From positions 458,741 to 522,740 of the forward strand of contig CAJQUW010003146.1 in assembly GCA_907163375.1 (NCBI GenBank): a stretch of 64,000 bases of DNA, given 5' to 3'. Of this stretch, positions 33,006 to 43,140 are shown piece by piece. Under the pieces are notes generated by a model. That model worked only from the letters and a program-made list of their open reading frames with translations. It ran no database searches and was not told the DNA's origin. How positions within the stretch are numbered: position 1 is the first letter of the stretch; each line of letters begins with the position of its first letter. Both the position numbers and the translations under genes were made by a program. This DNA comes from Prostheceraeus crozeri. Its lineage: Eukaryota > Platyhelminthes > Polycladida > Euryleptidae.

Positions 33006-33184
33006 TGTCCGATACAGAGGAAACATTTACACCTTCTGCTAGCTCAACTCCTACGAAGAAGGAAGTTGAGAGAAAGTTTCAACAAAAAGAGGAAGAGAGA
33101 CAAATGATTGAAGTCTGCAAGCACCTCACTCTACAAACGGTTGAGAGTGAGCCTTTCATAAACGAGGCTGACTTTCAGGAGTGA
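33006..33184 (+). CDS. Small helical protein of element 2, unknown
   Basis: About 59 residues from the ATG at 33006 (MSDTEETFTPSASSTPTKKE...), followed by a charged helix (VERKFQQKEEERQMIEVCKH). This start is chosen over an upstream in-frame ATG because a TATA-like site lies just before it. No family recognised. Confidence 0.45.
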
Positions 33185-33293
33185 AAAGCCCTTTGATGAG
33201 ACCAGAGAATGCCCCAAACGGTCTTTATGAGACCACGGCCTTAACGGCCACCTAATCAAGAAAGAAAAGACATTGACTGCGCCACACGCAACA

Positions 33294-34668
33294 TTAATGA
33301 TTTGATGTTATCTGACGAAAATGAAGTGTTAAGACAGTACGACCACCAATGAATTGAATAGGATTACCACTATCATCATAGATACCAAATTTGCAATGGG
33401 ATAATCGTGATACATTGACTGGAATGTATACCTTGTTCAGGAACTCCATGTGCATGGTCACACCAAAGTCGCCACTGTCAATAGGAATATATCTTAAAAG
33501 GGGAACCATTTGACCACCAACTTGTGTTGAATGGATAAAGTTAGTGTAAATGTAAAAGTGATTGATATTCATATCGAGCAAGGATGTTGAGCCACAGAAC
33601 TTCTCGTCGTAGAATATGTCACGTTTGAATCCTAAAATCTTTGTCAACTCTTTTGAAATGTGAATGACCGTTTTACCATGTACACTGATACAGAATGTAT
33701 TTGCTTTAGGATCATAGTCAAAATGATATGAGTGTATATTTGGTACACCCTTGTTCAAGTATGTACAAACATCAAAGCCATTGCTATAATGCTTTGGAGG
33801 TATCGGTAACTTTTCATTTGGCTTCCATGTAAGACTGGGACGTAAAACAGGGTCTGTGCGTTTGAAATAAAGGACCATTCGGCAATCGGCAATCAAGGGG
33901 AAGAAGGGTAATATTAATTTTTTTCCTGTGCCAATTTTGATATTTCTTAATCTGCTTTGATACTTTCATGGACACTTGAGCTCTTTAAGGGAAGGCACCA
34001 CCTCCTTTTACTTCTGCAAATTTTGCGATAGGTAGAAAGAAACGTGATTTAAGATTCAATATCTTTTGCAGAGGTCCACTCACATAAAATCCATGGGAAA
34101 TAGTAGTCGGTCTCATGTAGAGTGTAACTTCATGTAGATTTGGATCCATCTGCCAGAACCATAGATCCTTTGCCAAATCATTCATAACATTCAATAGGCG
34201 TTGAATTTTCATATAATAGTATGTTTGCTCTAAACGATGACGGAATCATGGGTTTGTAGGTCGTTTCCATTTCAGTGGTGTAGCATTTTTAGCAATGGGT
34301 ATGTCTGTATCTGCAGTGATAATTAAAGTAGGGCCATTTACAATCTCATCAACAGCTCGCTTTCCCCGACGGGTGTTTACTGTAGGAATAAAATTCCACT
34401 CTGCTGCATGTTCATTCAAGTTGTAGGTATGTACTTTATCATTTCGCTCTAGTTTTGGAAAGTACATGTCTTGATTCGTTGCAGTGCCTAATGCAATCTC
34501 TTCATTGGCAATGGTTCTTATATTATTCACATAGCTCAAATCTTGCAGGGCCACTTCCCAATCGCCATGTAAGTCAATCGGCTGTGTTAAATCAGTCTCA
34601 AACTCGGCAGCTGTATTTTCATATCGCTCAGGTTGAGCATTACTGGGAAACACTGCTGTAAGCTCCAT
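33294..34668 (-). pseudogene. Minor capsid (penton-like) protein region of element 2
   Basis: The N-terminal part has ENTAAEFETDLTQPIDL then GDWEVALQDLSY, the start typical of Polinton penton-like proteins (N..a.F.t.L..pi.L.g.WeVaL.ei.y). The C-terminal part has a beta-rich stretch ending GIYDDSGNPIQFIGGRTVLT then LHFRQ, matching the family ending (vrD..GnpipF..G...v.LhFr). It would form the capsid vertices. The region is clearly broken in several places. Confidence 0.75.
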
Positions 34669-34698
34669 GTTAAAGTATCAACATAAAGCGTCGTTTGC

Positions 34699-35265
34699 TT
34701 AGGCGTTATGTCGCATGACATAACGAACTGCTGCTTTCAATCTGTTCACAGTAGGCACATTCTGTCGTCCTAGGAATTTGGTTAAGAGTGATTGCCCTTT
34801 CACATAATGTACTCCCCTAAGTATGCTTGTACCACCTTCTTTCATATTGCGATAGTTGATACAACCAAATATTACTTGATATCTTGGTCTTCTACGTTTA
34901 AAATCTGCAAGGGTATGAAATATTTGACGTTTCATTGATGAGCTCACACGACAGCTATTTTTTAATTCCATTGCAATGTGACGTACAGGATTGATCAAAT
35001 TGATGCCGCCTACAGGCGATCGCTTAAAGCCATAATCTGTTAACACCATTTCCCACGCATGACCCATTCGCTGACATAAAATCTGAAGTTTGTAAGCATG
35101 ATTTTGCCAAGGATCGGCTATGCCGGAAAGAATTACATCTTCAATGGGTCTTGTTGCATGAATAGGTGATTTGATGAGACGAACTGCATCATCTAATCCT
35201 CGTCCCGCTAATGTCACTATTGCAAATGATAATATGATGATGAATCTTAACATGACTTCGTCCAT
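34699..35265 (-). CDS. Restriction-endonuclease-like (PD-(D/E)xK) protein with signal peptide
   Basis: 188 residues. The start is hydrophobic (MLRFIIILSFAIVTLAG), like a signal peptide. The core reads AWEMVLTDYGFKRSPVGGIN, then HIAMELKNSCRVSSSMKRQI and FKRRRPRYQVIFGCIN. E-L-K-N-S, followed by a Ser-rich helix and a (Y/F)xVI(F/Y)GxIN strand, is the pattern of Eco47II-like type II restriction enzymes (ELKN.yNT.NSS...FKk..PdY.vi.GiiN). It would be a DNA nuclease, perhaps secreted or ER-routed. No clear relative is visible in element 3 within the window. The family call rests on motif spacing. Confidence 0.45.
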   Translation of the reverse strand: MDEVMLRFIIILSFAIVTLAGRGLDDAVRLIKSPIHATRPIEDVILSGIADPWQNHAYKLQILCQRMGHAWEMVLTDYGFKRSPVGGINLINPVRHIAMELKNSCRVSSSMKRQIFHTLADFKRRRPRYQVIFGCINYRNMKEGGTSILRGVHYVKGQSLLTKFLGRQNVPTVNRLKAAVRYVMRHNA

Positions 35266-35382
35266 TTCTTATGAATGCTTTGCTTAAACGAGAAGACTAA
35301 GCAAACGTTTTGATGTGTCTAAAACTAACCATGATTGCCAAGCTCTCTTCTCGGTGTCACGTTACATGGAAGGTGATTACCA

Positions 35383-35673
35383 TTGGAAGGCATTACCTTT
35401 TATGATACTCATCGACAAGTTAAAATAAGTTTATCCCCTTTTCAAATGGCTCACCTCCACGATGCTTTACATATCATGCATCATCCAATGTACTATATCC
35501 TTCTAAGTGGACGTCTATTCATTATTCGACGAGATTTCATTGCTCTTCATGATCAATATGGTGTTATACATTTTACATCCTCAAGTTGGAACAAGTATAG
35601 AGAACGTATACATCTTCGCATAATGACTTACCTTCAACAAACCAACACTCATAAGCATGAATGTGACAAGTGA
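35383..35673 (+). CDS. Relative of the N-terminal domain of the element 3 TBP-like gene
   Basis: 96 residues (ITFYDTHRQVKISLSPFQMAH ... FTSSSWNKYRERIHLRIMTYL in short). It aligns with residues 1-85 of the element 3 gene ending at 63160, including the FxxxSW.....R segment. It is likewise opposite in strand to the protease and adjacent to it. Unlike element 3, only about 115 bp separate it from the protease, so no TBP part follows. It may be a free-standing version of the N-terminal domain or a remnant. Confidence 0.45.
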   Translation: MEGITFYDTHRQVKISLSPFQMAHLHDALHIMHHPMYYILLSGRLFIIRRDFIALHDQYGVIHFTSSSWNKYRERIHLRIMTYLQQTNTHKHECDK

Positions 35674-35790
35674 ACAATTTCTTCTTATCTCTACCTATTA
35701 ATGTTTGATGACTAAATACAACATATTCAATCACATCATCTACTTTTCCATTGAAGTATAATAAAGAAAACATATGTTAATCGTACATAT

Positions 35791-36252
35791 TTATTGAAGG
35801 CTTTTATAAAAGTTACGAATGCGCTTTTCATTGACAAGGGTATCATGTGAAAAATGTTTACAAATGTCATGTAAAGAGTCATAATGTAGTCGTTGCATTA
35901 CAAAGTAGAGGGCATATGCTCCACATGTTGAAGACAAGGGATGTTGATACGCCAAAGCATTGCAAATCCATTTTCGTGAATGACGGTTCATGAAACGTGT
36001 GACATAATCACAGTTTGGTAAGGCCAATGAATCAAAGATTTCACCGCAATAGTTTTTATCAATAAACAAAACTTTCCAGTGTTTGCCGGGTAAGTGTGCT
36101 GTATCAGTATTCATGATAATGAATGAGGGTGGTTTTGGTAAAACTGTGGGCATATTATTAATGGAAAACACACCTCGAAATGCTGCAACAGTCCGCTCAT
36201 CACCATGTTCTTGAACGACTCTCTCTAGCTCTGCATCAGATAACCAACTCAT
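35791..36252 (-). CDS. PRO: Adenain-like cysteine protease of element 2
   Basis: 153 residues with H58 (GKHWKVLFI), D74 (GEIFDSLALP), Q103 (YQHPLSSTCG) and C110, the same numbering as in element 3. Its ATG overlaps the end of the capsid gene as ATGA. It would process capsid precursors. Appears unbroken. Confidence 0.88.
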   Translation of the reverse strand: MSWLSDAELERVVQEHGDERTVAAFRGVFSINNMPTVLPKPPSFIIMNTDTAHLPGKHWKVLFIDKNYCGEIFDSLALPNCDYVTRFMNRHSRKWICNALAYQHPLSSTCGAYALYFVMQRLHYDSLHDICKHFSHDTLVNEKRIRNFYKSLQ

Positions 36253-37530
36253 TGACTTGTATAAGAAGCGGAAACGTCACGTAGTCTGTTAATTCGAATG
36301 GTGGAATCGAACACAGCATAGATGAGTACATTGACTGTTTTCGTCAAATCTTTTTCAAAGAAGAATTCTACTTTAAGACCCTTCGTGGCAGTGCCCGGAC
36401 GATAAGAAGCACCTGCTTCATTGTTTGCTGTCAAATCAAATGCATAAAGTGTATAACCTTTAGCAAATTCATCATAGGTCAAACCATTGGTGTCATCAGT
36501 ATTCCAGCATTTAAATGTCTCCATAGTATTTTGATATGAGCGAGAATAATGTCCATTAGCGAAGTCTGGGCAAAAAGGAGTACCAGGAATGCAATCAGTA
36601 TCACGATACAATTGATTTGATTTAAACCAAAGTGTTCAAAGTTGAGGAGATTCTTCGATATATTACCATTGTATGTATCATTTGCAATCAATCCTACAAT
36701 GATCATTTTTGGTGATTGTATAGGAAACAAACTATCTTTAACAAAGCTCTTTTGCGCACGAGGAATGGTGAAACTATGGATCTCAGTATGATTTACATCA
36801 TAAAGAGCATCATACTTCTTCAAACCCATCTCGTGACCATTAATCACCGAAGGATTCACTGTCATTCGTCGCACATAAAGTCTAACACTTTCAAACACAA
36901 TCTTAAATTCAGTCTTTGCTCCATAACAGTTCAATACAAATTTAGGATCGTTCGGCAAGAGATGAACTCGCATGTCTACTTTTGACATTAAGAAACGTGA
37001 TTGACGGAAAAAGTCCAAGTATAGGGGACCATATAATTCATACACCCTACTTTCTGCAGTCCACTTTTCACGAGTGTCAAATCCTTGTTTTTGTCACTAT
37101 CAAATTTACCACCTTCATCTTTACACCAACCCATAACAGCCATGTGACTCTTTTGTGCTTGTGGCTGGAATTGCATGACTGTTGAAAAATAACCGAGATA
37201 GGGATAACTGTGTTGACCACCTTCAACCCGAGTTTCATCAATGGTCAATGATACATCCTTTAAGAGTGTTGCTATTGCCCAGTTATTAACGGCTACTTTG
37301 TCCTTGTCGTCAAGGTTTGTACCGTCCTTATTTACTATCTTAAACTTAACATGTAGATTGATGTCATTTACATCGATGTACTCAGCATCATTTCCTGGTA
37401 TTAAAAACTCAATGACACTACAAGAATCGATACTTGTCTGTGGATAACGAATGGATGCATAATTTCTAATGATATCCGTCTGTATAAGTGTTCTATCAAA
37501 TAAGCAAAGGGATGAGGTTTTACATTCCAT
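36249..37530 (-). pseudogene. Major capsid protein region of element 2
   Basis: Begins MECKTSSLCLFDRTLIQTDI and includes SVIEFLIPGNDAEYIDVNDI, NNWAIATLLKDVSLTI, GGQHSYPYLGYFSTV and QAQKSHMAVMGWCKDEGGKF. These mirror the whole capsid protein of element 3 along its length. Double-jelly-roll hexon of the Polinton type. The region is broken. Confidence 0.88.
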
Positions 37531-37532
37531 AT

Positions 37533-37919
37533 TTAAAACAGTCCACGTCGTCTGCGTTTGCTAGGAGGTATACGAGATGCTCTTCGCTTACGTTTGCCTG
37601 AAGTAGAGAGTGGATTGATATGACTGATGACAGACCTGATACCAGCCTTACCGACATTTTTCAAACGCTGTGTTCCATGACGCTTTAGCGATTCACCAAT
37701 CGGCAATCTTCCTGAAAGCGCATCACTTGCTACATCTGCTGCTAATCCTACAGCTTCCTTTAAAGCTGATTTTCCCACATTTACGATAGTGGGGAGCATC
37801 GTACTTTGACAGCACCCAATAGACTACCCCCTTTTTGACGTCTCGATCCAGCATAAACGGGAAAGCCAGCTCCATGACTAGCATAGGAGGGGGCAGAATA
37901 GAACGTAGCAGTTTGATCC
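37533..37919 (-). pseudogene. pX-like small virion protein region of element 2
   Basis: The part nearest the integrase reads FYSAPSYASHGAG-like and RRQKGGSLLGAVK. The remainder has ALKEAVGLAADVASDALSGR, SLKRHGTQRLKNVGK and a tail of KRRRRGLF. The element 3 relative (60937-61390) has the same parts: FYSRPSYVSGG, RRQRGGSILGALK and an Arg-rich end. A Gly-Ala helix plus a basic C-terminus suits an adenovirus pX/core-like protein. The region appears broken. Confidence 0.6.
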
Positions 37920-37962
37920 ATAGGTATTTATTTATTTATATTTACACAATTCAATACTTTGC

Positions 37963-39030
37963 TTAGGAACGTTGACTAACACGATAAAGGGCAGAATGAC
38001 GAATCCAACTGTACATTGAATTTGGATAGCCAGCCCATTTCACCAGGCTCCACTTTTCCCCTTGTCGCATTTGGTCACGAAGTATCTTTTCAACCATGTA
38101 GTCATCATCTTCTTTGGTGATGGGTGTTATCTCATGACGATAAAAACTCCCTTGAATCTCTTCACCATGATAATCACGAAGCTTGTAGGTAGTGGGCTTG
38201 AATTTCTTGTTAACCTCAGAAACAGTAAATATTTCGTCCGTCCAATTGGGAAGATATCCTTTCGCAAACACGCTTTTCACCTAGGAAATGCGAACTTTGC
38301 CACCAACCTGAATGTCACGTTTACCTGGTGATGGTTGCTTGCGTTTAGCATTGATTTCACGGATTGTATCCACCATGTCTGGAGTTATGTCAGCAGGTTT
38401 GTGACCAATCATACGATGAACAGAATGATTGTGAGCGTGTACAGTATCTTGTAATACATCCGTCCACTTTTGTGTTACTTTTGCAGTGAAATAGCGCCAT
38501 AGGCGAGTTTTCAGTGTACGATTAAAGCGTTCGACCACTGCAGCCTTGTATGCACTTTTCACACTAAACAGCTCAATGTTCTGTTTGCGAAATAAAGCAC
38601 GCACATGTATGTTTTCAAACTCTTTCCCTTCATCAGTCTGAATACGTGTGGGAATGCGTCCTTCACTGAAAATATTTTGGAAAGCCTCGGCCACTTCTTC
38701 ACCACGCTTTATCTTGAGTGGTTGAACCCAAGAATAACGGGGAAATAAGTCAATGACAGATAGGAGAAAGCGAAAGCCTTTATTCTTTTTAGCTAATAAA
38801 GAAACATCAGCCAAATCTGCTTGCCATTGTTCATCAATATCATGAACGATATAAGAACGGGTAGGATGGAATTTTCGAGCTTGTGTGTGCAATGTATATG
38901 CAGGTTGAGCTTTTAACCATCTCTTCACTTGTTTCTGTGAATAACCACTTGCTTGTGACAACTTTTTCACTGAAGCATAACCTGCATAATGCTTTGGGTT
39001 ATAGTAAATTGATTTCAGATGTTCATCCAT
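37963..39030 (-). pseudogene. INT: Polinton integrase (chromodomain type) of element 2
   Basis: An N-terminal HTH-like region (YYNPKHYAGYASVKKLSQAS, VKRWLKAQPAYTLH) is followed by the DDE core: WQADLADVSLL, IQTDEGKEFEN and VVERFNRTLKTRLW. An SH3-like segment (KGYLPNWTDEIFTV) and a chromodomain (YMVEKILRDQMRQGEKW, WAGYPNSMYSW) close it. It inserts the element into host DNA. About the usual length of 350 residues; the region is broken. Confidence 0.9.
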
Positions 39031-39039
39031 CGTCTATTA

Positions 39040-39236
39040 AGAGGGATCGTTTATTTGCCTCAAAGTATTAGACTTTTTCTCCGCTAGGGTTTGCGTTTGT
39101 GTTTGAGACCTGCTTTTGCTACTTTTTTGAGTCGTCTTGTATGAATCACTTTTACAACATGTACTTAAGCAGTTCAATGACACATGAATGTTTTGGCAAC
39201 TCTCAACATGGGATACAACATAGCTTCTTCATATTA
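39040..39236 (-). pseudogene. Remnant of Cys-rich protein between integrase and conserved basic protein
   Basis: Starts MKKLCCIPC, parallel to MKQMCCLPC of the element 3 gene at 59641-59856 and in the same position. Further cysteine codons (CLSTCCKS) and a Lys/Thr/Gln-rich end follow. Broken. Confidence 0.45.
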
Positions 39237-39877
39237 GAAGTCTGTGCTAAAATCAAATGATGGATAACGTGTTGAAAGTTTTAGTATGCGCTTCGGCAAC
39301 TTCTCGGGTGTTTTTAAAGTTTGCTTGATTCTCTTTTTAGGTCTCTCTATACTTAGCAACTTTCTCTTCCTAGGTGTAGAATCATTTTCCATTTCCTGTA
39401 AGGTATCACGTCCAAGAATTGCCTTTGGAACATTGAATTTCTTCATACTTTTTGAAAAGAACTCCCATCCTGTAGGTGTAAAGTGACGACGACGATCACG
39501 AACAGCATGATTAATTAAATGTTCCCCTCTTGAGTCCCTAATGACTGCACCATCATCACCTACCACTTCACCTCGTTGTGTGATTTTCAAGTTGGGTTCG
39601 AGACTTCGATATAAGCTCAGTGCGCGATTGCGATAGGGTTTGGGTGAACCAAGCGAAAGATAATTGCAAATTTTTCTTTCAATTGTTACATTTCTTCTAA
39701 AGTAGAACTTTGCTTTATCAAACGATCATAGGGATTTTTACTTTGTACAGCTTCTTGTTCATATTGCTGATTAAGTTGTGACATTTGATTTGCCCAAGGT
39801 TGTAGAACACTCTGCATTGTAGTCAGATGTATATATTCTTCTTATGGAATAGCAATCATTCGTTGAAAACCACTCAT
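39234..39877 (-). pseudogene. Conserved basic Polinton protein after ATPase (element 2)
   Basis: Starts by ATGA overlap with the ATPase end. The later part (RRHFTPTGWEFFSKSMKKFNVPKAILG, given here in pieces: FTPTGWEFF, KKFNVP) matches the element 3 gene (YVPPGWTYF, KKHNVP). A Lys/Arg/Pro-rich tail follows. A protein of this kind is regular in Polintons; its role is unknown, perhaps DNA-binding in the virion. The region is broken in its first half. Confidence 0.6.
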
Positions 39878-40494
39878 AACAATTTGTATATGATCATGGG
39901 TTTCTCAAAGAGATGACTGCGTAAGCGATAATCCTCAGGACACTCCTGGGTAAAGTCCAAAAATAAATAATTATAAGGTTTTTCCGTAGCACCCTCAAAT
40001 ACATCAATTAAGGCTTTTAACTTGCGAGGAAGAACTTGTCGAGATAGGAATTCAACTTGACTTTTATCACTGGGATTTTTAAAGCTGATGTAGTAATGTG
40101 TGTTTAGACTTCGAGTCCGTGCTTCCTTTCCACCTGGAAAAAGATTTTGCATAATAAAAATGATAAAGCATGGTTTGTGATGAGCAGCCTTGGTAAACAT
40201 AGCAGTTACTTCTTGTGAGTTCTTACTCTCATTAAGTAAATCATCAAGAATGATAATATCATAGGGTTGAATATCAGTAGTGCTGATAATCCCCGGTTGA
40301 ACCAAGTAACCCTTACCAACCAATTCACGATGTAAATTATGTTGATAAATTCCATAGCACCAAACAACGCGATTCGGTATGCAGTCAAAATTCTCATTAC
40401 GACGCTCCAACAATTGCAGTGTTAAATGTGTCTTCCCACTATGAGAGGGTCCTACGATACACATAGTGCGATTACAGCGTAAACGGAAATCCAT
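39874..40494 (-). CDS. ATPase: A32/FtsK-HerA packaging ATPase of element 2
   Basis: 206 residues. Walker A is GPSHSGKT (about 15-22) and Walker B is YDIIILDDLLNES (DD near 84-85). NLFPGGKEARTRSLNTHYYI supplies the sensor/arginine region. The product pumps element DNA into capsids. The start MDFRLRC matches that of element 3. Unbroken. A following gene overlaps its stop by ATGA. Confidence 0.9.
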   Translation of the reverse strand: MDFRLRCNRTMCIVGPSHSGKTHLTLQLLERRNENFDCIPNRVVWCYGIYQHNLHRELVGKGYLVQPGIISTTDIQPYDIIILDDLLNESKNSQEVTAMFTKAAHHKPCFIIFIMQNLFPGGKEARTRSLNTHYYISFKNPSDKSQVEFLSRQVLPRKLKALIDVFEGATEKPYNYLFLDFTQECPEDYRLRSHLFEKPMIIYKLL

Positions 40495-40557
40495 GTTGAT
40501 TTTGAGAGAGAGAGAGAATACTATTGATGAAAAGTCATACCATTTAACTTAGTATCT

Positions 40558-40956
40558 ATCCATTAATGCCTTTATTCGCGAGAGCACCAGCTAATCCTCC
40601 CAAAGCAGGACCGGCAGCTGCCATGATGATAGGCGCTAAAAGTGGTAAGAAGCCACCGCGCTGTGATAATAGTTTGCGCTTTGTAGGAATTCATGTTTTG
40701 GATTGCTCAAGGTGCGAAGAACTTTACCATGCCTGGCAATTGCATTGGCTTTTTTGCTATTTAATGTCATATAACGCACTTTTCGTATTTCCGCGCATAT
40801 TTTACGAATGAAGGCATTGTTTGCCAGCTTCATTGCCTCATATCGATGAGATGGCTTTAATTTTAATAAGCGACGAAGAGTGAGACAGAATTTTTTGTTT
40901 GCATTTGATTGACACTTTTGTCTGCGCGAACGGTGAGATGAAAGACGTCTAGCCAT
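40558..40956 (-). pseudogene. Basic protein with C-terminal hydrophobic tail (element 2)
   Basis: Starts MARRLSSHRSRRQKCQSNAN, strongly basic, with a helical middle (EIRKVRYMTLNSKKANAIAR). The end of the region carries RGGFLPLLAPIIMAAAG, equal in position to GGFLSAILPMIAPVVVNLLG at the end of the element 3 relative (57940-58304). This basic-plus-hydrophobic layout is a regular Polinton gene directly before the ATPase, perhaps a core/membrane-active protein. Appears broken. Confidence 0.55.
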
Positions 40957-40987
40957 TTTTACAGGTGGATGTTAGAGTGTTCTTTGC

Positions 40988-41584
40988 TTAAACACGACAG
41001 CAGCGTCGAAACATCACCGACGTAAACGCAATGAAATAGAGGAAGACATTGAGTACAGCTCTAGTAAAAAACAATACACTGAGAACAACCACAGTACCAG
41101 TGGGATAGTCAGAAGCAGATACATGTGTGGGTAGCTGTAATGTATCTTTCAGTGAGGTACTATAGTTCAATGGAAACAGTTCAGCTGTGTCGTTTACTGA
41201 TATGTTATGATTCAGACATGAACAATCTGTTTGTATGATGATGCTTGTAAAGTTTAATGCCTTTGCATCAATTGTGCTTAAGTGGAAAAGGCTTCCCATA
41301 AGCAACGTGTAGAATAAATAACTCCAAGCAAGGTAATGAAAGAATACCATGACGTAACAGTGATGAAAGTGCATTCGTAAACTGCTTTTTGGTTTATAAT
41401 TATAAGATAGCATATAGTCACCATCTTCACAGTTTGTGTGAATGATGATAGCATTACTCAAACGATGTATCATCTCTCTACAATCACTGGATGATAATAG
41501 TTTTTCCAACACAAGAATCCACTGCCTTGTATAATCATGCTTTCCCTTTTCAATGAGACGGTGATACAGTGGTGTCATAGTCAT
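40988..41584 (-). CDS. Two-pass membrane glycoprotein-like protein of element 2
   Basis: 198 residues. Two hydrophobic segments, about residues 76-104 (VMVFFHYLAWSYLFYTLLMG) and 163-190 (TVVVLSVLFFTRAVL), flank a loop with several N-x-S/T sites (NFT, NIS, NDT, NYS). This predicts a hairpin membrane protein with a glycosylated lumenal loop. No family recognised. It sits between the UBA-RING gene and the basic protein and may be a virion-membrane or host-modulating protein. In element 3 the corresponding place holds a RING protein with one N-terminal hydrophobic segment. Confidence 0.5.
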   Translation of the reverse strand: MTMTPLYHRLIEKGKHDYTRQWILVLEKLLSSSDCREMIHRLSNAIIIHTNCEDGDYMLSYNYKPKSSLRMHFHHCYVMVFFHYLAWSYLFYTLLMGSLFHLSTIDAKALNFTSIIIQTDCSCLNHNISVNDTAELFPLNYSTSLKDTLQLPTHVSASDYPTGTVVVLSVLFFTRAVLNVFLYFIAFTSVMFRRCCRV

Positions 41585-41622
41585 AGATGACTGTTATAAA
41601 ATCGACAAGGATTGCATCAAAA

Positions 41623-42138
41623 TCATTTATTTACATTGACTGTTGAAACTATTTCTTGATCACAGATGGGACACAACTTAGTTTCCAAAGGTACATAGCA
41701 CGTAGAACACATAACAGAATGACAACATGGTAAAAAGAGAAGGGACCGTTCCCTTTTAAAACACTCAATGCAGTTCCGTTCACATAATAATTTAAACGTC
41801 TCTTCTTCCAATTTCTTTCTGAAGTCACTTTTATTGTTAGAGCTACTTGACAAATCAGTTGCAAATGTCACTTTTTTCTTTTTCACTCCAGATTGCACCA
41901 ATTTCATCCTCCTATTTTCACTATCACTAGATTGCAGCATAGAAAAATCCTCTATCCATCTTCGATCCAAATGATGATTCATAGCATGCTCATCTAGATC
42001 CATTAGTCTTTCAACTAAAGCGCAAACTTTAATATTTTCATTTACATTTGTAACAGTTTCTATAGCCTTCAACGAATAACCAAGCTCTCTTGCTGCAAAC
42101 CATGAAGTTGGGAAACGAATGCAAATTTTCATCTTCAA
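41623..42138 (-). CDS. UBA-RING protein resembling the C-terminal half of IAPs
   Basis: 171 residues. Near residues 12-50, SWFAARELGYSLKAIETVTN then ALVERLMDLDE fits a UBA domain. The C-terminus is a RING finger: CIECFKRERSLLFLPCCHS, then CSTCYVPLETKLCPIC, with the LLLPCxH shape of inhibitor-of-apoptosis RINGs. No BIR domain is present. It is a likely E3 ubiquitin ligase, possibly blocking host cell death or antiviral signalling as viral IAPs do; the role is inferred. Confidence 0.65.
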   Translation of the reverse strand: MKMKICIRFPTSWFAARELGYSLKAIETVTNVNENIKVCALVERLMDLDEHAMNHHLDRRWIEDFSMLQSSDSENRRMKLVQSGVKKKKVTFATDLSSSSNNKSDFRKKLEEETFKLLCERNCIECFKRERSLLFLPCCHSVMCSTCYVPLETKLCPICDQEIVSTVNVNK

Positions 42139-42444
42139 ATAATTTCAAATGATGATGAGTGTCAGGAAGGGACACTCAGTTGAATATGATTGATATGACT
42201 TGTACACCTTTGACAGTATTGATGACTCAGTGAAATCTAATACTTTACTTTCATTTCATCAATTTTTCACCCATCCTCTGAGTTATACGGGCTTGGAACC
42301 GTCATGAAAGCAAATGACTTTCAGGCCTCATTATGGGTAGCCTCGTAAAGGCTCATGGATCATTCACGGAAAAAGGCAATGAAGCAGTGTGCTGTGTGTA
42401 TGTGTGAGTGTGTATGTCCTCATGTTTTAAAGAAAGGATGCTCT

Positions 42445-42678
42445 TCACTCATATTTATGTTTAGTTCCAAACCATCTTCCCTCTTTTAGCATGTTGGATT
42501 GTCTTTGATGACTAACTATTGTTGCTTTCTTCACATAGTCAATCGTTTCTAGACAATCGGCGATCTTTCTTGGATCATCTGTCTTGATTGCCATGGAGTA
42601 GTACCTTTCTGACAACTCCATGATTGTGTTCTTTTCTTTCTTTTGACGAATCATTAATTCAGCTTCTGTCTCACTCAT
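42445..42678 (-). CDS. Small helical protein of element 2, unknown
   Basis: 77 residues, all helix-prone and charged (ELMIRQKKEKNTIMELSERY, DDPRKIADCLETIDYVKKAT). A TATA-like GATATAAG (minus strand, near 42750) precedes it by about 70 bp. First gene from the right end. No family recognised. Confidence 0.5.
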   Translation of the reverse strand: MSETEAELMIRQKKEKNTIMELSERYYSMAIKTDDPRKIADCLETIDYVKKATIVSHQRQSNMLKEGRWFGTKHKYE

Positions 42679-42840
42679 GATGCAGGATCACTACACTGTA
42701 ACAATGCTCAGTGAAAAGTGAATTTCTATAAAGTGCTACCTCCTTATATCTTGTCGTAGGAAACCTGAGTCCTGGATGGCGAACTTTAAGACTTGTGATG
42801 TGTTTCATTAACTTTCAGACTACATTATCATTTCATAAAC

Positions 42841-43140
42841 TTGTGTTTCATAAAACGTCATGATCAAACTTTCTAACTATACATCAACCTATGTTGCAGT
42901 AAAACTTTTGTACAACATGATGCACTTTCTGACTACACTCACGAATAAAACTTCGATGATCAAACTTTACTTTCACAAACGTGTGTCACGGTAAAACTAT
43001 TTGACTACACTAACGCTTACATTTTATGACATTTGTGTTTCATAAAACGTCATGATCAAACTTTCTAACTATACATCAACCTGTGTTGCAGTAAAACTTT
43101 TGTAAAACATGATATACATGTACTTTCTGACTACACTCAC
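42841..43140. repeat. About 100-bp direct repeat near right TIR
   Basis: 42841-42942 and 43033-43140 share CATAAAACGTCATGATCAAA and TAACTATACATCAACCT with few changes. Related sequence lies opposite at about 31800-31880. Confidence 0.85.
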
